DNA of 64,000 nt. It comes from Rhodothalassiaceae bacterium (GTDB lineage: Bacteria > Pseudomonadota > Alphaproteobacteria > Sphingomonadales > Rhodothalassiaceae). The position numbers and the translations under genes are program-made. This document shows positions 18,987 through 30,445 of the stretch, piece after piece. Each line of letters starts with the position of its first letter. Positions within the stretch are counted from its first letter, which is position 1. The notes under the pieces were generated by a model that was not told the DNA's origin, searched no databases, and worked only from the letters and a program-made list of their open reading frames with translations. Where the stretch lies: positions 1,837,491 through 1,901,490 of the forward strand of contig BPKC01000001.1 in NCBI GenBank assembly GCA_026004935.1. Reading direction: 5' to 3'.

Positions 18987-20174
18987 TCACGCGGCCGCCT
19001 GCAGACTGCCGGCCGCAAGCCTGCGGGCCTCCTCGTCCACCGCCACTACGTCCTCGAGGCTGCGCACGGGGCCGTGGGAGAAGGCCTGAAGCGCCCGTTC
19101 CACCACCTCGGTGATCTCGAGGAAGCCGATCCGGCGCGCGAGAAAGGCCGCCACCGCCACCTCGTTGGCCGCATTCAGCACGATCGGCGCGCTCTCACCC
19201 GCCTCCAGCGCCTCGCGCGCGAGTCGCAGCGCCGGAAACCGCTCCTCGTCGGGCGCCTCGAAATCGAGCCGTCCCAATCGGGCGAAATCAAGGCGCTCGA
19301 CGGGTGCCGGGATGCGGTCCGGCCAGGCGAGCGCATAGGCGATCGGCGTGCACATGTCGGGGGTGCCGAGCTGGGCGAGCACCGAGCCGTCGCAGTACTC
19401 GACCATGGAGTGGATGACGGACTGGGGGTGAACGACGATCTCGATCTGGTCGCGCCCGACGGGAAAGAGGTGGACGGCCTCGATCCGCTCCAGGCCCTTG
19501 TTCATCATCGTCGCCGAATCGATCGAGATCTTGGCGCCCATCGACCAGTTCGGGTGGCGCACCGCCTCCTCGGGCGTGATGTCCTTGAGGGAATCGCGCG
19601 CACGGGTGCGGAAGGGGCCGCCCGATGCGGTCAGGATGATCCGGCGCACGCGCTCGGGGCGGGCGAAGTCGAAGACCTGGAAGATGGCGTTGTGCTCGCT
19701 GTCGACCGGCAGCAGCGTCGCGCCGTGGCGGCGCACGGCCTCCATCATGATGCCGCCGGCGCACACAAGCGTCTCCTTGTTGGCGAGGCCGATCACCGCG
19801 CCGCGTTCGATCGCGGCGAGCGTGGGCCTCAGACCCGCCGCGCCGACGATCGCGCCCATCACGAAGTCGGCCTCGCGCCGGGCGGCCTCCACCACCGCCT
19901 CGGGGCCGGCGGCGACCTCGATTGCGGGGTCGATGTCGGCGATGCGCGCACGCGCGGCGGCTTCGAGCGCCGCATCGGCCACCGCCACGAAGCGCGGCCG
20001 GAACCGCGCCACCTGTTCGGCGAGCAGATCGAGATTGCGGTTGGCGGTCAGTGCCTCGACCGCGAAGCGCCCGGGCGCCGAGGCGATCAGCTTCAGGGTG
20101 CTGGTGCCGACGCTTCCCGTCGAGCCCAGAATGGTCACCCGTTTCGGCGCCTCCTCGCTCAGCGGATCCCGCAT
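18987..20174 (-). CDS. dxr: 1-deoxy-D-xylulose 5-phosphate reductoisomerase
   Basis: Dxr makes 2-C-methyl-D-erythritol 4-phosphate, the committed step of the non-mevalonate isoprenoid pathway, using NADPH. The 395-aa sequence shows the nucleotide loop GSTGSVGTSTLKL, the ANKETLVCAGG segment, VDSEHNAIFQ with the metal ligands, and the substrate loop SMGAKISIDSATMMNKGLE. The ATG at 20174 is used; an earlier start at 20198 would add eight residues. It lies between cdsA and rseP. The product feeds the undecaprenyl chain made by the nearby UppS. Confidence 0.95.
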   Translation of the reverse strand: MRDPLSEEAPKRVTILGSTGSVGTSTLKLIASAPGRFAVEALTANRNLDLLAEQVARFRPRFVAVADAALEAAARARIADIDPAIEVAAGPEAVVEAARREADFVMGAIVGAAGLRPTLAAIERGAVIGLANKETLVCAGGIMMEAVRRHGATLLPVDSEHNAIFQVFDFARPERVRRIILTASGGPFRTRARDSLKDITPEEAVRHPNWSMGAKISIDSATMMNKGLERIEAVHLFPVGRDQIEIVVHPQSVIHSMVEYCDGSVLAQLGTPDMCTPIAYALAWPDRIPAPVERLDFARLGRLDFEAPDEERFPALRLAREALEAGESAPIVLNAANEVAVAAFLARRIGFLEITEVVERALQAFSHGPVRSLEDVVAVDEEARRLAAGSLQAAA

Positions 20175-20232
20175 GTCGTTTCCCGTCTCCTCCCGCACGC
20201 GCGGCGGCCGAATCCCGGGCTTCCTGCCCTTG

Positions 20233-21036
20233 TCAGGCCACGAAGGTCAAGCCCAGCGCGAGCGCCGGCGCGGCCAGCAGCAGGCCGTCGATGCGATCCA
20301 GCAGGCCGCCATGACCCGGGATCAGCCGACCCGCGTCCTTGACCGCGAAATGGCGCTTGATCGCGCTCTCCAGCAGGTCGCCCGCCTGCGCCACCACCGC
20401 CAGCACGGCCGCGGCGACCGCATGGCGCGGGCCCGCCGCCTCGAACAGGGAGGCCGCGGCCAGCCAGCCGGCGAGCGCGGCCAGCAGCACCGCGCCGATC
20501 AGGCCCGACCAGGTCTTGCCCGGGCTGATGCGCGGGGCGAGCTTCGGGCCGCCCAGAAGGCGCCCGACGAAATAGCCGGCAATGTCGGTTACCCAGACGG
20601 TGGCGAGCAGCCAGAGGATGAGCTGAAGCCCCTCCTCCTGCGCCCGCAGCCACAGCGCACTCGCAAGCCCCAGCCAGATCCAGGCGAAGCCGGCGGCACC
20701 CCAGGCCAGACGCAGCGCGCCGAGCAGCCGCGCGGCCATCCCGACGACGAGCGCCGGCGCGGCCGCGAGCAGCACGACCGCCTGCCAGTCGCGCAGGACG
20801 CCGAGATGCCAGATGACGGGCGCCATCAGGCCGTAGAAGGCCGCCATCACGACGCGCGGCGCCGGCGCAAGGCGCAGCAGCCCGCCGAGCTCCCATCCCG
20901 CCAGCGCGGCCGCCGCGGCGACGAGCAGCAGGAACCAGACGCCGCCGAACCACACCGCTGCCAGCACCGGCGGCAGCAGCACGAGCGCCGAGACGACCCG
21001 CTGCCCGAGCTCGGCGAATCGGCCGGTCGATTCCAT
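20233..21036 (-). CDS. cdsA: Phosphatidate cytidylyltransferase
   Basis: CdsA converts phosphatidic acid and CTP to CDP-diacylglycerol for phospholipid synthesis at the inner membrane. The 267-aa protein consists of seven to eight hydrophobic helices. It carries the family signature near the C terminus: AQAGDLLESAIKRHF then KDAGRLIPGHGGLLDRID. The start MESTGRFAELGQR is chosen because the upstream extension is the shadow of uppS. It follows uppS by about 26 bp. Confidence 0.94.
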   Translation of the reverse strand: MESTGRFAELGQRVVSALVLLPPVLAAVWFGGVWFLLLVAAAAALAGWELGGLLRLAPAPRVVMAAFYGLMAPVIWHLGVLRDWQAVVLLAAAPALVVGMAARLLGALRLAWGAAGFAWIWLGLASALWLRAQEEGLQLILWLLATVWVTDIAGYFVGRLLGGPKLAPRISPGKTWSGLIGAVLLAALAGWLAAASLFEAAGPRHAVAAAVLAVVAQAGDLLESAIKRHFAVKDAGRLIPGHGGLLDRIDGLLLAAPALALGLTFVA

Positions 21037-21062
21037 CCTCTCCTCCCCGCGGGCGATCCTTC

Positions 21063-21818
21063 TCAGCGACCGCCGAACCGCCGCTCGCGCCGCGCGTATT
21101 CCGCCACCGCCTCCCGGAAGGTGGCTTGCGTGAAATCGGGCCACAGGATGTCGAGAAACAGCAGCTCCGCATAGGCCGCCTGCCACAGCAGGAAGTTGGA
21201 GAGCCGCTGCTCGCCCGAGGTGCGGATCACGAGATCCGGGTCCGGCAGGTCCGGCAGGAAGAGCGCCGCCGCGAACCGCGTCTCGTCGATGTCCTCCGGC
21301 GCGATCTCGCCGCGCGCGACCGCCGCGGCAAGACGGCGGGCCGCCAGCACGATCTCGCGCCGGGCGCCGTAGTTGATGGCGAGCACCAGATTGAGCCCGG
21401 TGTTGGCGGCCGTAAGCGTGCGCGCCTCGGCCATCAGTGCACGGATGTCTTCCGCCAGCCCCTCGTGCTCGCCGATGAAGCGGATGCGCACGTTCTCCTC
21501 GTGAAGCGCCCGCATCTCGCGGCGCAGATAGATGCGCAGCAGCCCCATGAGATCGCGGACCTCGTCCGCGGGCCGCTTCCAGTTCTCGGAGGAAAAGGCA
21601 TAAAGGGTGAGCGCCTCGACACCGAGATCGGCGGCCGCCTTCACCGCCTCGCGCACCGCCTCCGCACCGGCGCGATGGCCGGCCGCGCGCGGCAGGCCGC
21701 GCCGCGCCGCCCAGCGGCCGTTGCCGTCCATGATGATCGCGACATGACGCGGAATGGCTCCCGAGCCGCCCGCATGCGCAACCGCATCCGCACTCGCACT
21801 CGTCTCCGCGCCGGGCAT
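21063..21818 (-). CDS. uppS: Undecaprenyl diphosphate synthase
   Basis: UppS builds the C55 lipid carrier for cell-wall synthesis from farnesyl diphosphate and isopentenyl diphosphate. The 251-aa cis-prenyltransferase has [20 protein letters not shown] with catalytic D31, the [11 protein letters not shown] loop and the late [15 protein letters not shown] motif. Its ATG overlaps the frr stop by one base (TGATG at 21820-21816), implying translational coupling. The first 20 residues are Ala-rich and variable. Confidence 0.95.
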   Translation of the reverse strand: MPGAETSASADAVAHAGGSGAIPRHVAIIMDGNGRWAARRGLPRAAGHRAGAEAVREAVKAAADLGVEALTLYAFSSENWKRPADEVRDLMGLLRIYLRREMRALHEENVRIRFIGEHEGLAEDIRALMAEARTLTAANTGLNLVLAINYGARREIVLAARRLAAAVARGEIAPEDIDETRFAAALFLPDLPDPDLVIRTSGEQRLSNFLLWQAAYAELLFLDILWPDFTQATFREAVAEYARRERRFGGR

Positions 21819-22375
21819 CAGACCTGCATGATCTCTTCTTCCTTGGCCTTCAGCGCCGCGTCGATCTCCGCGATCCAGTGGTCGGTCATCTTCTGGACCT
21901 CGTCCATCAGGCGCCGGGCCTCGTCCTCGCTCATGTGCTCCTCGCGCTCCATGCGGCGGATGTGCTCGATGGCGTCGCGCCGGACGTTGCGCACCGCCAC
22001 CCGCGCGGTCTCCGCATACTTGGCCGCGATCTTGGCCATTTCGCGACGGCGTTCCTCGCTCAGCGGCGGGATCGGAATGCGCAGGAGATTGCCCTCGACG
22101 ATGGGATTGAGGCCGAGCCCGGCGTTGCGGATGGCCTTGTCGACGGCCCCGACATTGCTCCTGTCCCACACCTGCACCGAGAGCATGCGCGGCTCGGGCA
22201 CGCCGATCGTCGCGAGCTGGTTCAGCGGCATCTGGGTGCCGTAGACCTCCACCACCACGGGCTCCAGCAGCGCCGGGCTGGCACGCCCGGTGCGCAGGCC
22301 GGCGAACTCGTGCTTCAGGGTCTCGAGCGCACCCTTCATCCGGCGCTCGACATCCTTGCGATCGAAGCCGCTCAT
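21818..22375 (-). CDS. frr: Ribosome recycling factor
   Basis: RRF, with EF-G, splits post-termination ribosomes. The 185-aa length is exactly the family norm. The sequence has the [20 protein letters not shown] strand, [17 protein letters not shown] and the C-terminal three-helix bundle ending [19 protein letters not shown]. It lies 3 bp from pyrH upstream and overlaps uppS downstream. Confidence 0.97.
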   Translation of the reverse strand: MSGFDRKDVERRMKGALETLKHEFAGLRTGRASPALLEPVVVEVYGTQMPLNQLATIGVPEPRMLSVQVWDRSNVGAVDKAIRNAGLGLNPIVEGNLLRIPIPPLSEERRREMAKIAAKYAETARVAVRNVRRDAIEHIRRMEREEHMSEDEARRLMDEVQKMTDHWIAEIDAALKAKEEEIMQV

Positions 22376-22378
22376 CGC

Positions 22379-23134
22379 TCACCCTCCCGCTGCCAGCTTC
22401 TGTCCGTCACCGGATTCCTCACCCGAGATCAGCGTCGCGCGGCCACCGCCCGCCAGCACCGCCGGAAGCGCACCCTCCTCGCGGATGGAGAAGACGAGGA
22501 TCGGGATGCGGTTCTCGCGGCACAGCGAGATGGCGGAGGCGTCCATGACCTTCAGATCGGCGCGCAGCACCTGCATGTAGGACAGCCGCTCGAAACGGCG
22601 CGCGGACGGATCCGTTTTGGGATCCGCCGAATACACGCCGTCCACATTGGTGGCCTTGACCAGCACGTCGCAGCCCATCTCCGCCGCCCGAAGCGCCGCC
22701 GCCGTATCCGTGGTGAAGAAGGGATTGCCGGTGCCGGCGGCGAAGATCACGACCCGCCCCTTTTCCATGTGCCGGATCGCGCGGCGGCGGATGTAGGGCT
22801 CGCAGATCTGCGACATGGGGATGGCGCTCTGGACGCGGGTGTGAACGCCGAGCCGCTCGAGCGCGCTCTGGATCGCGAGCGCGTTCATGACGGTGGCGAG
22901 CATGCCCATGTAGTCCGCGGACGCCCGGTCCAGCCCGGCCTCCGCCGCCTTCATGCCGCGGAAGATGTTGCCGCCGCCGACCACCACGCACAGCTCGATG
23001 CCGAGCGCGAGCGCCTCCTTCATCTCGCCGGCGATCCGCTTCAGGGTCCCGGGATCGATGCCGTAGCCCTTCTCCCCCATCAGGGCCTCGCCGGAGAGCT
23101 TCAGCAGCACGCGTCGGTAGCGGGGCTCGCTCAT
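22379..23134 (-). CDS. pyrH: UMP kinase
   Basis: PyrH phosphorylates UMP to UDP in the cytoplasm and is the hexameric bacterial enzyme of the amino-acid-kinase fold. The 251-aa sequence has [41 protein letters not shown] and [16 protein letters not shown], all family hallmarks. It stands between tsf and frr, the common bacterial order. The last 10-12 residues ([14 protein letters not shown]) extend a little past the usual C terminus. Confidence 0.96.
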   Translation of the reverse strand: MSEPRYRRVLLKLSGEALMGEKGYGIDPGTLKRIAGEMKEALALGIELCVVVGGGNIFRGMKAAEAGLDRASADYMGMLATVMNALAIQSALERLGVHTRVQSAIPMSQICEPYIRRRAIRHMEKGRVVIFAAGTGNPFFTTDTAAALRAAEMGCDVLVKATNVDGVYSADPKTDPSARRFERLSYMQVLRADLKVMDASAISLCRENRIPILVFSIREEGALPAVLAGGGRATLISGEESGDGQKLAAGG

Positions 23135-23265
23135 GGCCGGATCGCCTGACCTTCAGCCTGCGACCGGGCAAGGGGCCGGCCGCGTTCCCGTCTCCTTGTG
23201 TCAGCCGCCGCGCGGGCGGTCAACAGCCGCCGCGGGCGCCGGCGATGGCGGCGTGAAGCCGGGGC

Positions 23266-24195
23266 TCAGCCGAGACCGGCCGCGGCCGCGACCTCGGCCG
23301 CAAAATCGCCCTGCTCCTTCTCGATGCCCTCGCCGAGCTGGAAGCGCAGGAAGCCGGCGACCCGGACCGGGCAGCCGAGCTCCTTCTCCGCCTCCTTCAG
23401 CACCTGCGAGACGCGCTTTTCGCCGTCGACGACGGAGACCTGCTCGAGCAGCACGACGTCCTGGTAGAACTTGCGCATGCGGCCTTCCACCATCTTCTCG
23501 ATGATGTTCTCGGGCTTGCCCGAGGCCCGCGCCTGCTCGACGAGGACGCTGCGCTCGCGCTCGACGACCGCCGGATCGAGACCGTCCGCATCGACCGCCT
23601 GCGGCGCCATCGCGGCGATGTGCATCGCCAGATGCTTGGCGAGCGCCTGGAGCTTCTCCGCATCGCCCGCGCTCTCGAGCGCCACCAGCACGCCGATCTT
23701 GCCGAGGCCGTCCGCCACCGCGCCATGGACATAGGCGGCGACGATGCCGGGATCCACCTCCAGATGACCGGCGCGGCGCAGCACCATGTTCTCGCCGATG
23801 GTCGCGATCAGATGGGTCAGCTCGTCGGCCACCGTGCGGCCCGTGCCCGGGAAGGCCGCCGCCTTGAGCGCCTCGATGTCGCCCCTGGTCTCGAGCGCAA
23901 GTCGGGCGACCTGCCGCACGAAGTCCTGGAACTTGTCGTTGCGGGCGACGAAGTCGGTTTCGGCATTGACCTCCACCAGGGCGCCGCGGTTCCCGTCCAC
24001 GACGGCGGCGACAAGACCTTCGGCCGCGGTCCGGCCCGACTTCTTGGCGGCCGCCGACAGACCCTTCTTGCGCAGCCAGTCGACCGCCGCCTCCATGTCG
24101 CCACCGGTTTCGGCGAGCGCCTGCTTGCAGTCCATCATGCCCGCGCCGGTCTTCTCGCGCAGGGCCTTCACCATCGCCGCGGTGATGTTCGCCAT
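23266..24195 (-). CDS. tsf: Translation elongation factor Ts
   Basis: EF-Ts is the guanine nucleotide exchange factor for EF-Tu. The 309-aa protein begins [20 protein letters not shown] and has the [14 protein letters not shown] core motif. The dimerisation and coiled-coil segments follow, ending [18 protein letters not shown]. Two in-frame ATGs are 6 bp apart (24201 and 24195). The AAGGGAG element sits 2 bp from the first but 8 bp from the second, so 24195 is preferred. It is 123 bp downstream of rpsB. Confidence 0.96.
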   Translation of the reverse strand: MANITAAMVKALREKTGAGMMDCKQALAETGGDMEAAVDWLRKKGLSAAAKKSGRTAAEGLVAAVVDGNRGALVEVNAETDFVARNDKFQDFVRQVARLALETRGDIEALKAAAFPGTGRTVADELTHLIATIGENMVLRRAGHLEVDPGIVAAYVHGAVADGLGKIGVLVALESAGDAEKLQALAKHLAMHIAAMAPQAVDADGLDPAVVERERSVLVEQARASGKPENIIEKMVEGRMRKFYQDVVLLEQVSVVDGEKRVSQVLKEAEKELGCPVRVAGFLRFQLGEGIEKEQGDFAAEVAAAAGLG

Positions 24196-24318
24196 CGCCA
24201 TCTCTCCCTTGCATCCTTTGACGGGCGGGCCCCGCCCGCGCAGCGCGCCCGCGAAAGCGCCGGGCCGGCCGCACCACATCCCCGCCACCCGCCGAATGCG
24301 GGCGGCGCTGAAATCGTC

Positions 24319-25215
<897 letters not shown>

Positions 25216-25258
25216 CACATGTCTCCTTTACCGGTTCCAGCCTTCCGCGGGCGCTGAA

Positions 25259-25279
25259 CCGCCCGGATCGTCCGGGCGG
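25259..25279 (-). promoter_or_regulatory. Hairpin in the rpsB leader
   Basis: A perfect 8-bp inverted repeat (arms CCGCCCGG and CCGGGCGG around five bases) lies 44-64 bp upstream of rpsB, within the predicted leader. Autoregulatory leaders are known for S2 in other bacteria; a regulatory role for this hairpin is inference. Confidence 0.35.
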
Positions 25280-25354
25280 CACCGGAGGGCCCGATGCGCG
25301 CTCCCCGATCCCGAAGAGCCCGCGCCGGCCGATGCCCGCGTGCGGGATGCGGGC

Positions 25355-25383
25355 TCCCTAATCGAAGCCTGCCGGGAATGCAA
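25355..25383 (-). promoter_or_regulatory. Candidate sigma-70 promoter for rpsB
   Basis: On the minus strand TTGCAT (25383-25378) is followed after 17 bp by TAGGGA (25360-25355). Transcription would start near 25348, about 130 nt before rpsB and upstream of the leader hairpin. The bamB stop is at 25439, so the spacing suits an independent transcript. Confidence 0.4.
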
Positions 25384-25438
25384 GGCCAAAGCGCGCAGCC
25401 GCCGCGGCGGCAAAGCGCGTCCCCGCTCGCCCGTTCGC

Positions 25439-26851
25439 TCAGCGCGCGCCGTAGGCGAGCACCTCGCCGTTGTTGGCGAGCAGGTAGAGCCGGCCGTCCG
25501 CGACGATCGGCGGCGCCACGACCGTCTCGCCCGTGCGGATCCCGCTCAGCACCTCGCCGGTATAGGGCGAAAGCGAGAGCGCGAAGCCGTTGGAGGAAAC
25601 GACGATCAGCCGGTCGCCCGCGAGCACGGGACCGGACCAGACCACCGGGTCCTTGCGCTTTTTCGGATCGGCGAAGCGCTCGAGCCGGGTCACCCAGCGC
25701 ACCCGCCCGTCCGCCGCCGACAGCGCCGCGACCTCCGCATCCGCCGTGACCACGAAGATGTAGTCGCCCGCCGCCCAGGGCGTGTTCACCGCGGCGACAT
25801 CCTGCTCCCACAGCCGCTCGCCGGAGCGCAGGTCGATCGCCGCCATGCGGCCGGCGTGGGACACGGCGTACACCCGCCCCCGGTCGATTACCGGGAAGCC
25901 GTCGATGTCGGCAAGGGTCGCAAGGGGCGTAAGTCTGCCGGTGCGCGAGAGCGTGTCCTGCCAGGCGAGCTGACCGTTCGCGGCCCGCAGCGCGAAGAGC
26001 TCGCCCGATGACAGCCCGAACACCGCCGTGTCCCCCGACACCGCCGCCGTCGCCGCACCGAGCAGCTGGGCGTCCTCCGGCAGACCCGCCTGGGTCCAGA
26101 GCATCTGCCCGTCCTCGAGCGAGACCGCGATGATCTGGTTGTCCATGGTGAGCGCGAAGACCCGCCCGCCGGCCACCGCGGGCGAGCCTCTGAGCGGCAC
26201 GATGCCGTCGTGGCGCCAGCGCTCGCGCCCCGTCGCGGCGTCGAATGCCACGAGATCGCCGAAACCGGTCGCCGCGATCACGAGGTCGCCGGCCGCCGCC
26301 ACCCCGCCGCCGAAACCGATCCGGGCCTTCTCCTTGCGGGGCTTGAGGGACTTGCGCCACAGCAGCCGGCCGGTCGCCGCATCCGCCGCCACGACGGTGG
26401 AGCGGCTGTCGATCAGGAACAGCCGCCCGTCCTTGACCACCGGCGGATTGACCGACAGCAGCATGCCCGCACCGGCCGCCAGCCGCCGCTTCCACAGCAG
26501 CCGCACATCGCGCGGGAAGTCCACGTGATACATCGCGTTCGTCATGCTGCCGCCGGCGACGGGCCAGTCGCGGTTGCGCCACGGCGGCGGCAGAATGACG
26601 CTGAAGCGGGCGAGCTGCGGATCCGGCTCGAGCGCCCGCTCGTAGGTCAGCACGGGAATGCGCTCGCGGCTGCCGGATTCCGCCGCCGCCGGCCGCGGAG
26701 GCTGCTCTTCGGCCTTCTTCTTCTTGCCGCCCGAGCAGGCCGCCGGCAGGCCCGCGATCACCGCCACCAGCACGAGGCGGCCGACCGCCCGGCCGATCCT
26801 GGCGAACACCATGCGCCGCTTCCGCCGCATCACCGCCGCTCCCGCCCTCAT
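25439..26851 (-). CDS. bamB: BamB-like beta-propeller lipoprotein (BAM complex)
   Basis: BamB supports BamA in outer-membrane protein insertion. The 470-aa precursor has a type II signal with lipobox LPAAC near residue 40. A Lys-rich linker follows, then repeated PQQ-type blades (VVAADAATGRLLWRKS, LVAFDAATGRERWRHD, IAVSLEDGQMLWTQA, AAIDLRSGERLWEQD). The ATG at 26851 overlaps the stop of the upstream YfgM-like gene (TGATG), but an ATG at 26812 gives a more normal signal peptide. der, which often follows bamB, is absent; rpsB comes next instead. Confidence 0.85.
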   Translation of the reverse strand: MRAGAAVMRRKRRMVFARIGRAVGRLVLVAVIAGLPAACSGGKKKKAEEQPPRPAAAESGSRERIPVLTYERALEPDPQLARFSVILPPPWRNRDWPVAGGSMTNAMYHVDFPRDVRLLWKRRLAAGAGMLLSVNPPVVKDGRLFLIDSRSTVVAADAATGRLLWRKSLKPRKEKARIGFGGGVAAAGDLVIAATGFGDLVAFDAATGRERWRHDGIVPLRGSPAVAGGRVFALTMDNQIIAVSLEDGQMLWTQAGLPEDAQLLGAATAAVSGDTAVFGLSSGELFALRAANGQLAWQDTLSRTGRLTPLATLADIDGFPVIDRGRVYAVSHAGRMAAIDLRSGERLWEQDVAAVNTPWAAGDYIFVVTADAEVAALSAADGRVRWVTRLERFADPKKRKDPVVWSGPVLAGDRLIVVSSNGFALSLSPYTGEVLSGIRTGETVVAPPIVADGRLYLLANNGEVLAYGAR

Positions 26852-27636
26852 CACCCGGCGCCCCCCTGCCCGTCGGGCACGTCTGCGCCGGCCTTGTCTT
26901 GTGAGGGTCGCTTCTCGCCTCCCGTCTCGGGTGCGGTCTCCGGGGCCTGCTCCTGCGCCTTCTCAGCGCGCGCGCCACGGCGCTCGGCGATGAGATCCTT
27001 GAGCTGGCGGGCGCGCTGGGCGAGCCCCGGCGGTGCGGCCGGGTCGTCCAGGATCGCATCGAGATGCCCCTCCGCACCCGCAAGGTCCCCGGTCTCGAGC
27101 GCGAGCGCGGCCAGAAGCTCGAGGATGCCGTGGTAGAAGGGGTTTTCGGGCACCGCGAGGCGCTCGAGCAGGGCGACGGCCGCGTCCCGCTCGCCGCCCT
27201 CGAGCCGCGCGACCGCCTCCTGCAGACGGGCGAAATAGCGCAGCCGCGCGTCGTCCGCCCGGCCTGCCGCCTCGCCGTAGAGCCCCGCGGCCTCGGCGAA
27301 GCGGCCCGCTCTCGCCTCGGCAGCCGCCTGCCGCATGGTCGCGGCGAGGCGGTAGTCGTCCGTCCTCAGGCTGCCGGAAAGCTCCGCCCAGCGCGCGGCC
27401 GCCTCTTCGGGCTTGAGCTCGGCGACCGCGCGGGCCGTGCGCTCGAACAGCGTGCTGTCGTGGTCGAGCTGCCGCTCGCGGTACCAGCTCCAGCCCTGCC
27501 AGGCCGCCACCGCGATGACGATCCCGACCGCGAGCGCGATCACCGCCGGCCCGTAGCGCTTCCAGAGCCGGAGCAGGCGCTCGCGCCGCAGCTCCTCGTC
27601 GACCTCGCGGATCAGCAGTTCCTTGTCGTCAACCAC
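26851..27636 (-). CDS. YfgM-like membrane-anchored TPR protein
   Basis: This 261-aa protein has a cytoplasmic N terminus (VDDKELLIREVDEELRRERL), one transmembrane helix (about residues 31-48, PAVIALAVGIVIAVAAWQGW), then a periplasmic helical-repeat domain. The repeats (RAGRFAEAAGLYGEAAG, LALETGDLAGAEGHLDAIL) are TPR-like. The tail is charged and low-complexity. YfgM-family proteins work with periplasmic chaperones and the Sec translocon, and pairing with bamB is typical. The start is a GTG after GGAAGG. Upstream lies array R3. Confidence 0.8.
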   Translation of the reverse strand: MVDDKELLIREVDEELRRERLLRLWKRYGPAVIALAVGIVIAVAAWQGWSWYRERQLDHDSTLFERTARAVAELKPEEAAARWAELSGSLRTDDYRLAATMRQAAAEARAGRFAEAAGLYGEAAGRADDARLRYFARLQEAVARLEGGERDAAVALLERLAVPENPFYHGILELLAALALETGDLAGAEGHLDAILDDPAAPPGLAQRARQLKDLIAERRGARAEKAQEQAPETAPETGGEKRPSQDKAGADVPDGQGGAG

Positions 27637-27825
27637 GTCTGGCGCCCTTCCGGCCGTGATGGGGCTCTGGTGCGCGCCTTCCTTGCGCGCGATCGTGTCG
27701 AAGATGGGGCGCTAGCATGAAACGCCCCGCACTTCCAGAGCCGAGGCCGCGCGTGAAGCCCCCTCCCGCCCGCCACCGGCCGACCCCCGGCCGCGCAGGG
27801 GATTGCCGGCGGACGAGGCACTCCA

Positions 27826-28378
27826 CATCCCGATCGCTGATGACTGACGACTGATGACTGATGACTGAATCGTCGTTCGCCGGCTTGACCGGCGAACCCT
27901 GCCGGTCATCGGTGATCAGTCATCGGTCACCAGAAACGGGGGACAAGCCGGCAGTGACGCGCCCATCTCACGTCATTCGCCGGCTTGACCGGCGAATCCA
28001 TGAGGCGGTGATGGCAGGCCCGGCGCTCGAGGCCGTCTCCGCCGGTGGCTGGACCCGCCGATCAAGTCGGCGGGTGACGAGGGGGATATGGCCCTGCCGG
28101 TCAAGCCGGCGGGTGACGATCGAGGAAACGCACTGGCGGGCGACGCACCATTTTTGCGTCGTTCGCCGGCTTGACCGGCGAACCCTGCCGGTCATCGGTG
28201 ATCAGTCATCGGTCACCAGAAACGGGGGACAAGCCGGCAGTGACGCGCCCATCTCACGTCATTCGCCGGCTTGACCGGCGAACCCAGCCGACGGTGAAGG
28301 CAGTTCCGAAGCTCGTGGTTGGCCCCACCTTCCGCTGGGCCTGCCGGTCAAGCCGGCGGGTGACGCTTTTTCCCTCAC
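27826..28378. repeat. Repeat array R3 with a 126-bp direct duplication
   Basis: The gap between the aspS 3' end and yfgM holds C-type palindromes, A-type palindromes and ATCAGT/ATCGGT runs. A 126-bp segment (C module, ATCGGT run, linker, hybrid module with arms ATTCGCCGG and CCGGCGAAT) occurs at 27871-27996 and again at 28157-28282. A variant palindrome with arms ACCCGCCGA and TCGGCGGGT is at 28053-28075. No gene is credible from 27637 to 28456. Confidence 0.85.
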
Positions 28379-28456
28379 GTGGCTCGCCCGCTCGAGCGGC
28401 GAACAGAGGCGGCCGTGCCGACGACACGCTTCCCGGGACGGTTCGGAGATTGCGGA

Positions 28457-30274
28457 TCACTGCTCGCCGGTCGCGCCCCGGGCCTTCGGCGGCAGGACGA
28501 CGCGGATGTGGAGCTCCTTGAGCTGCTCCTCCGAGACCGGCGCCGGGGCCCCCATCATCAGGTCCTCGGCCTTCTGGTTCATCGGGAACAGCGTCACCTC
28601 GCGGATGTTGGGCACATCGGCGAGCAGCATGACGATCCGGTCGAGGCCCGGCGCGATGCCGCCGTGGGGCGGTGCGCCGTAGTGGAAGGCGTTCCAGAGC
28701 GCGCGGAACTTGTCCTTGAGGACCTCCTCGTCATAGCCCGCGATCGCGAAGGCCTTGCGCATGATCTCGGGGTCGTGGTTGCGGATCGCACCCGAGCTCA
28801 GCTCCACGCCGTTGCAGACGATGTCGTACTGCCAGGCGAGGATCTCGCCCGGGTCCTTCGTCTCCAGCGCTTCCAGCCCGCCCTGCGGCATCGAGAAGGG
28901 ATTGTGGGAGAAGTCCCAGCGCTTTTCCTCCTCGTCCCACTCGTACATCGGGAAATCGACGATCCAGCAGAAGGCGTAGCGCTCCCGGTCGATCAATCCC
29001 AGTTCTTCACCGAGCCGCGTGCGGGCGTGACCCGCCAGCGCCGCCGCCTCCTTCGCCGGCCCCGCGGCGAAGAAGACGCCGTCCTCGGGTGCAAGCCCCA
29101 GCTCGGCGATCAGGCGCTGCAGCCGGTCGGCCTCCAGATTCTTCGCGATCGGGCCCGCCGGCTCGCCGTCCTTGAAGAAGATGTAGCCGAGACCGGCGGC
29201 CTTGAGCTCCTCGCGCGCCCAGTTGTTGATGCGGTCGAAGAAGGAGCGCCCGCGCGTGCTTGCGCCCGGTGCCGGGATCGCCCGCACCACGCCGCCCTCG
29301 CCGACGATGCGCGCGAACAGGCCGAAGCCGCCGCCGGCGAATATGTCCGACACATCGGCGATCTCGATGGGATTGCGGAGATCCGGCTTGTCGGTGCCGT
29401 ATCTGACCATCGCCTCCGCATAGGGAATGCGCGGAAACGGCGGCTCGGTGACGGGCCGGTCGGAGAATTCCGTAAAAACGCCATGCATCACCGGCTCGAT
29501 GGCGGCGAACACGTCCTCCTGGGTGGCGAACGCCATCTCGACATCGAGCTGGTAGAACTCGCCGGGGCTGCGGTCGGCGCGGGCGTCCTCGTCGCGGAAG
29601 CAGGGCGCGATCTGGAAGTAGCGGTCGAAGCCCGAGACCATGATGAGCTGCTTGAAGATCTGCGGCGCCTGGGGAAGCGCGTAGAACTTGCCCGGATGCA
29701 GCCGCGAGGGGACGAGAAAGTCCCGCGCGCCTTCGGGGCTGGATGCGGTGAGGATGGGCGTCTGGAACTCGACGAATCCCTGCTCCTGCATCCGCCGCCG
29801 GATCGAGGCCACCACCGCCGAACGCAGCATGATGCGCCGGTGCATGCTCTCTCGTCTGAGATCGAGATAGCGGTATTTGAGGCGGATCTCCTCGGGATAC
29901 TCCGGCTCGCCGAAGACGGGAAGCGGCAGTTCGTCCGCAGCCGAGAGCACGGCGATCTCGCGGGCCTGGACCTCGATCTCGCCGGTCGCAAGATCCGGAT
30001 TGACGGTCTCCGGGCTGCGGGCGACGACCGTGCCGTCCACGCGGATCACGCTTTCGGCCCGGAGCCGTTCCGCGACCGGGAAGGCCGGCGAGGCGGCATC
30101 CACGACGATCTGCGTGATGCCGTAATGGTCTCTCAGATCGATGAACAGCAGATGCCCGTGGTCGCGCACCCGGTGCACCCAGCCCGACAGGCGCACGCTC
30201 AGGCCCACGTCGCTCTTCCTCAGGGCACCGCAGGTGTGGCTGCGGTAGGGATGCGCGATCGCTTCCTCGTTCAT
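28457..30274 (-). CDS. aspS: Aspartyl-tRNA synthetase
   Basis: AspRS charges tRNA-Asp and, in lineages lacking AsnRS, also tRNA-Asn. The 605-aa protein has an N-terminal OB-fold ([20 protein letters not shown]). The class II motifs follow: motif 2 [20 protein letters not shown] and motif 3 [18 protein letters not shown]. The bacterial insertion (GAD) domain lies between them. The start [18 protein letters not shown] fits the family; the open frame continues far upstream but only as the shadow of rnd. Discriminating or non-discriminating status cannot be read here. It is divergent from rnd. Confidence 0.96.
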   Translation of the reverse strand: MNEEAIAHPYRSHTCGALRKSDVGLSVRLSGWVHRVRDHGHLLFIDLRDHYGITQIVVDAASPAFPVAERLRAESVIRVDGTVVARSPETVNPDLATGEIEVQAREIAVLSAADELPLPVFGEPEYPEEIRLKYRYLDLRRESMHRRIMLRSAVVASIRRRMQEQGFVEFQTPILTASSPEGARDFLVPSRLHPGKFYALPQAPQIFKQLIMVSGFDRYFQIAPCFRDEDARADRSPGEFYQLDVEMAFATQEDVFAAIEPVMHGVFTEFSDRPVTEPPFPRIPYAEAMVRYGTDKPDLRNPIEIADVSDIFAGGGFGLFARIVGEGGVVRAIPAPGASTRGRSFFDRINNWAREELKAAGLGYIFFKDGEPAGPIAKNLEADRLQRLIAELGLAPEDGVFFAAGPAKEAAALAGHARTRLGEELGLIDRERYAFCWIVDFPMYEWDEEEKRWDFSHNPFSMPQGGLEALETKDPGEILAWQYDIVCNGVELSSGAIRNHDPEIMRKAFAIAGYDEEVLKDKFRALWNAFHYGAPPHGGIAPGLDRIVMLLADVPNIREVTLFPMNQKAEDLMMGAPAPVSEEQLKELHIRVVLPPKARGATGEQ

Positions 30275-30374
30275 CTCGCCTCGACTCTTTCCAAGACAGC
30301 GCGCCAGGAAGACCCCTCGGGAGCGCGGGCGGCCCCCGGAAATCGCGGCGGACAAGCGCACAAAGCCCGCGCGC

Positions 30375-30403
30375 TTGTCAAGAGGCGCCCGGCGCTCTAC
30401 AGC
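30375..30403 (+). promoter_or_regulatory. Candidate promoter for rnd
   Basis: TTGTCA (30375-30380), 17 bp, then TACAGC (30398-30403), about 43 bp before rnd. The complementary strand of the same element offers CTTGACA, a good -35 for the divergent aspS gene, though no good -10 follows it. Confidence 0.4.
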
Positions 30404-30445
30404 AGCCCCGCGAGGCCCCCCGGCGGGGCCGGCGGCGACAGCCAC

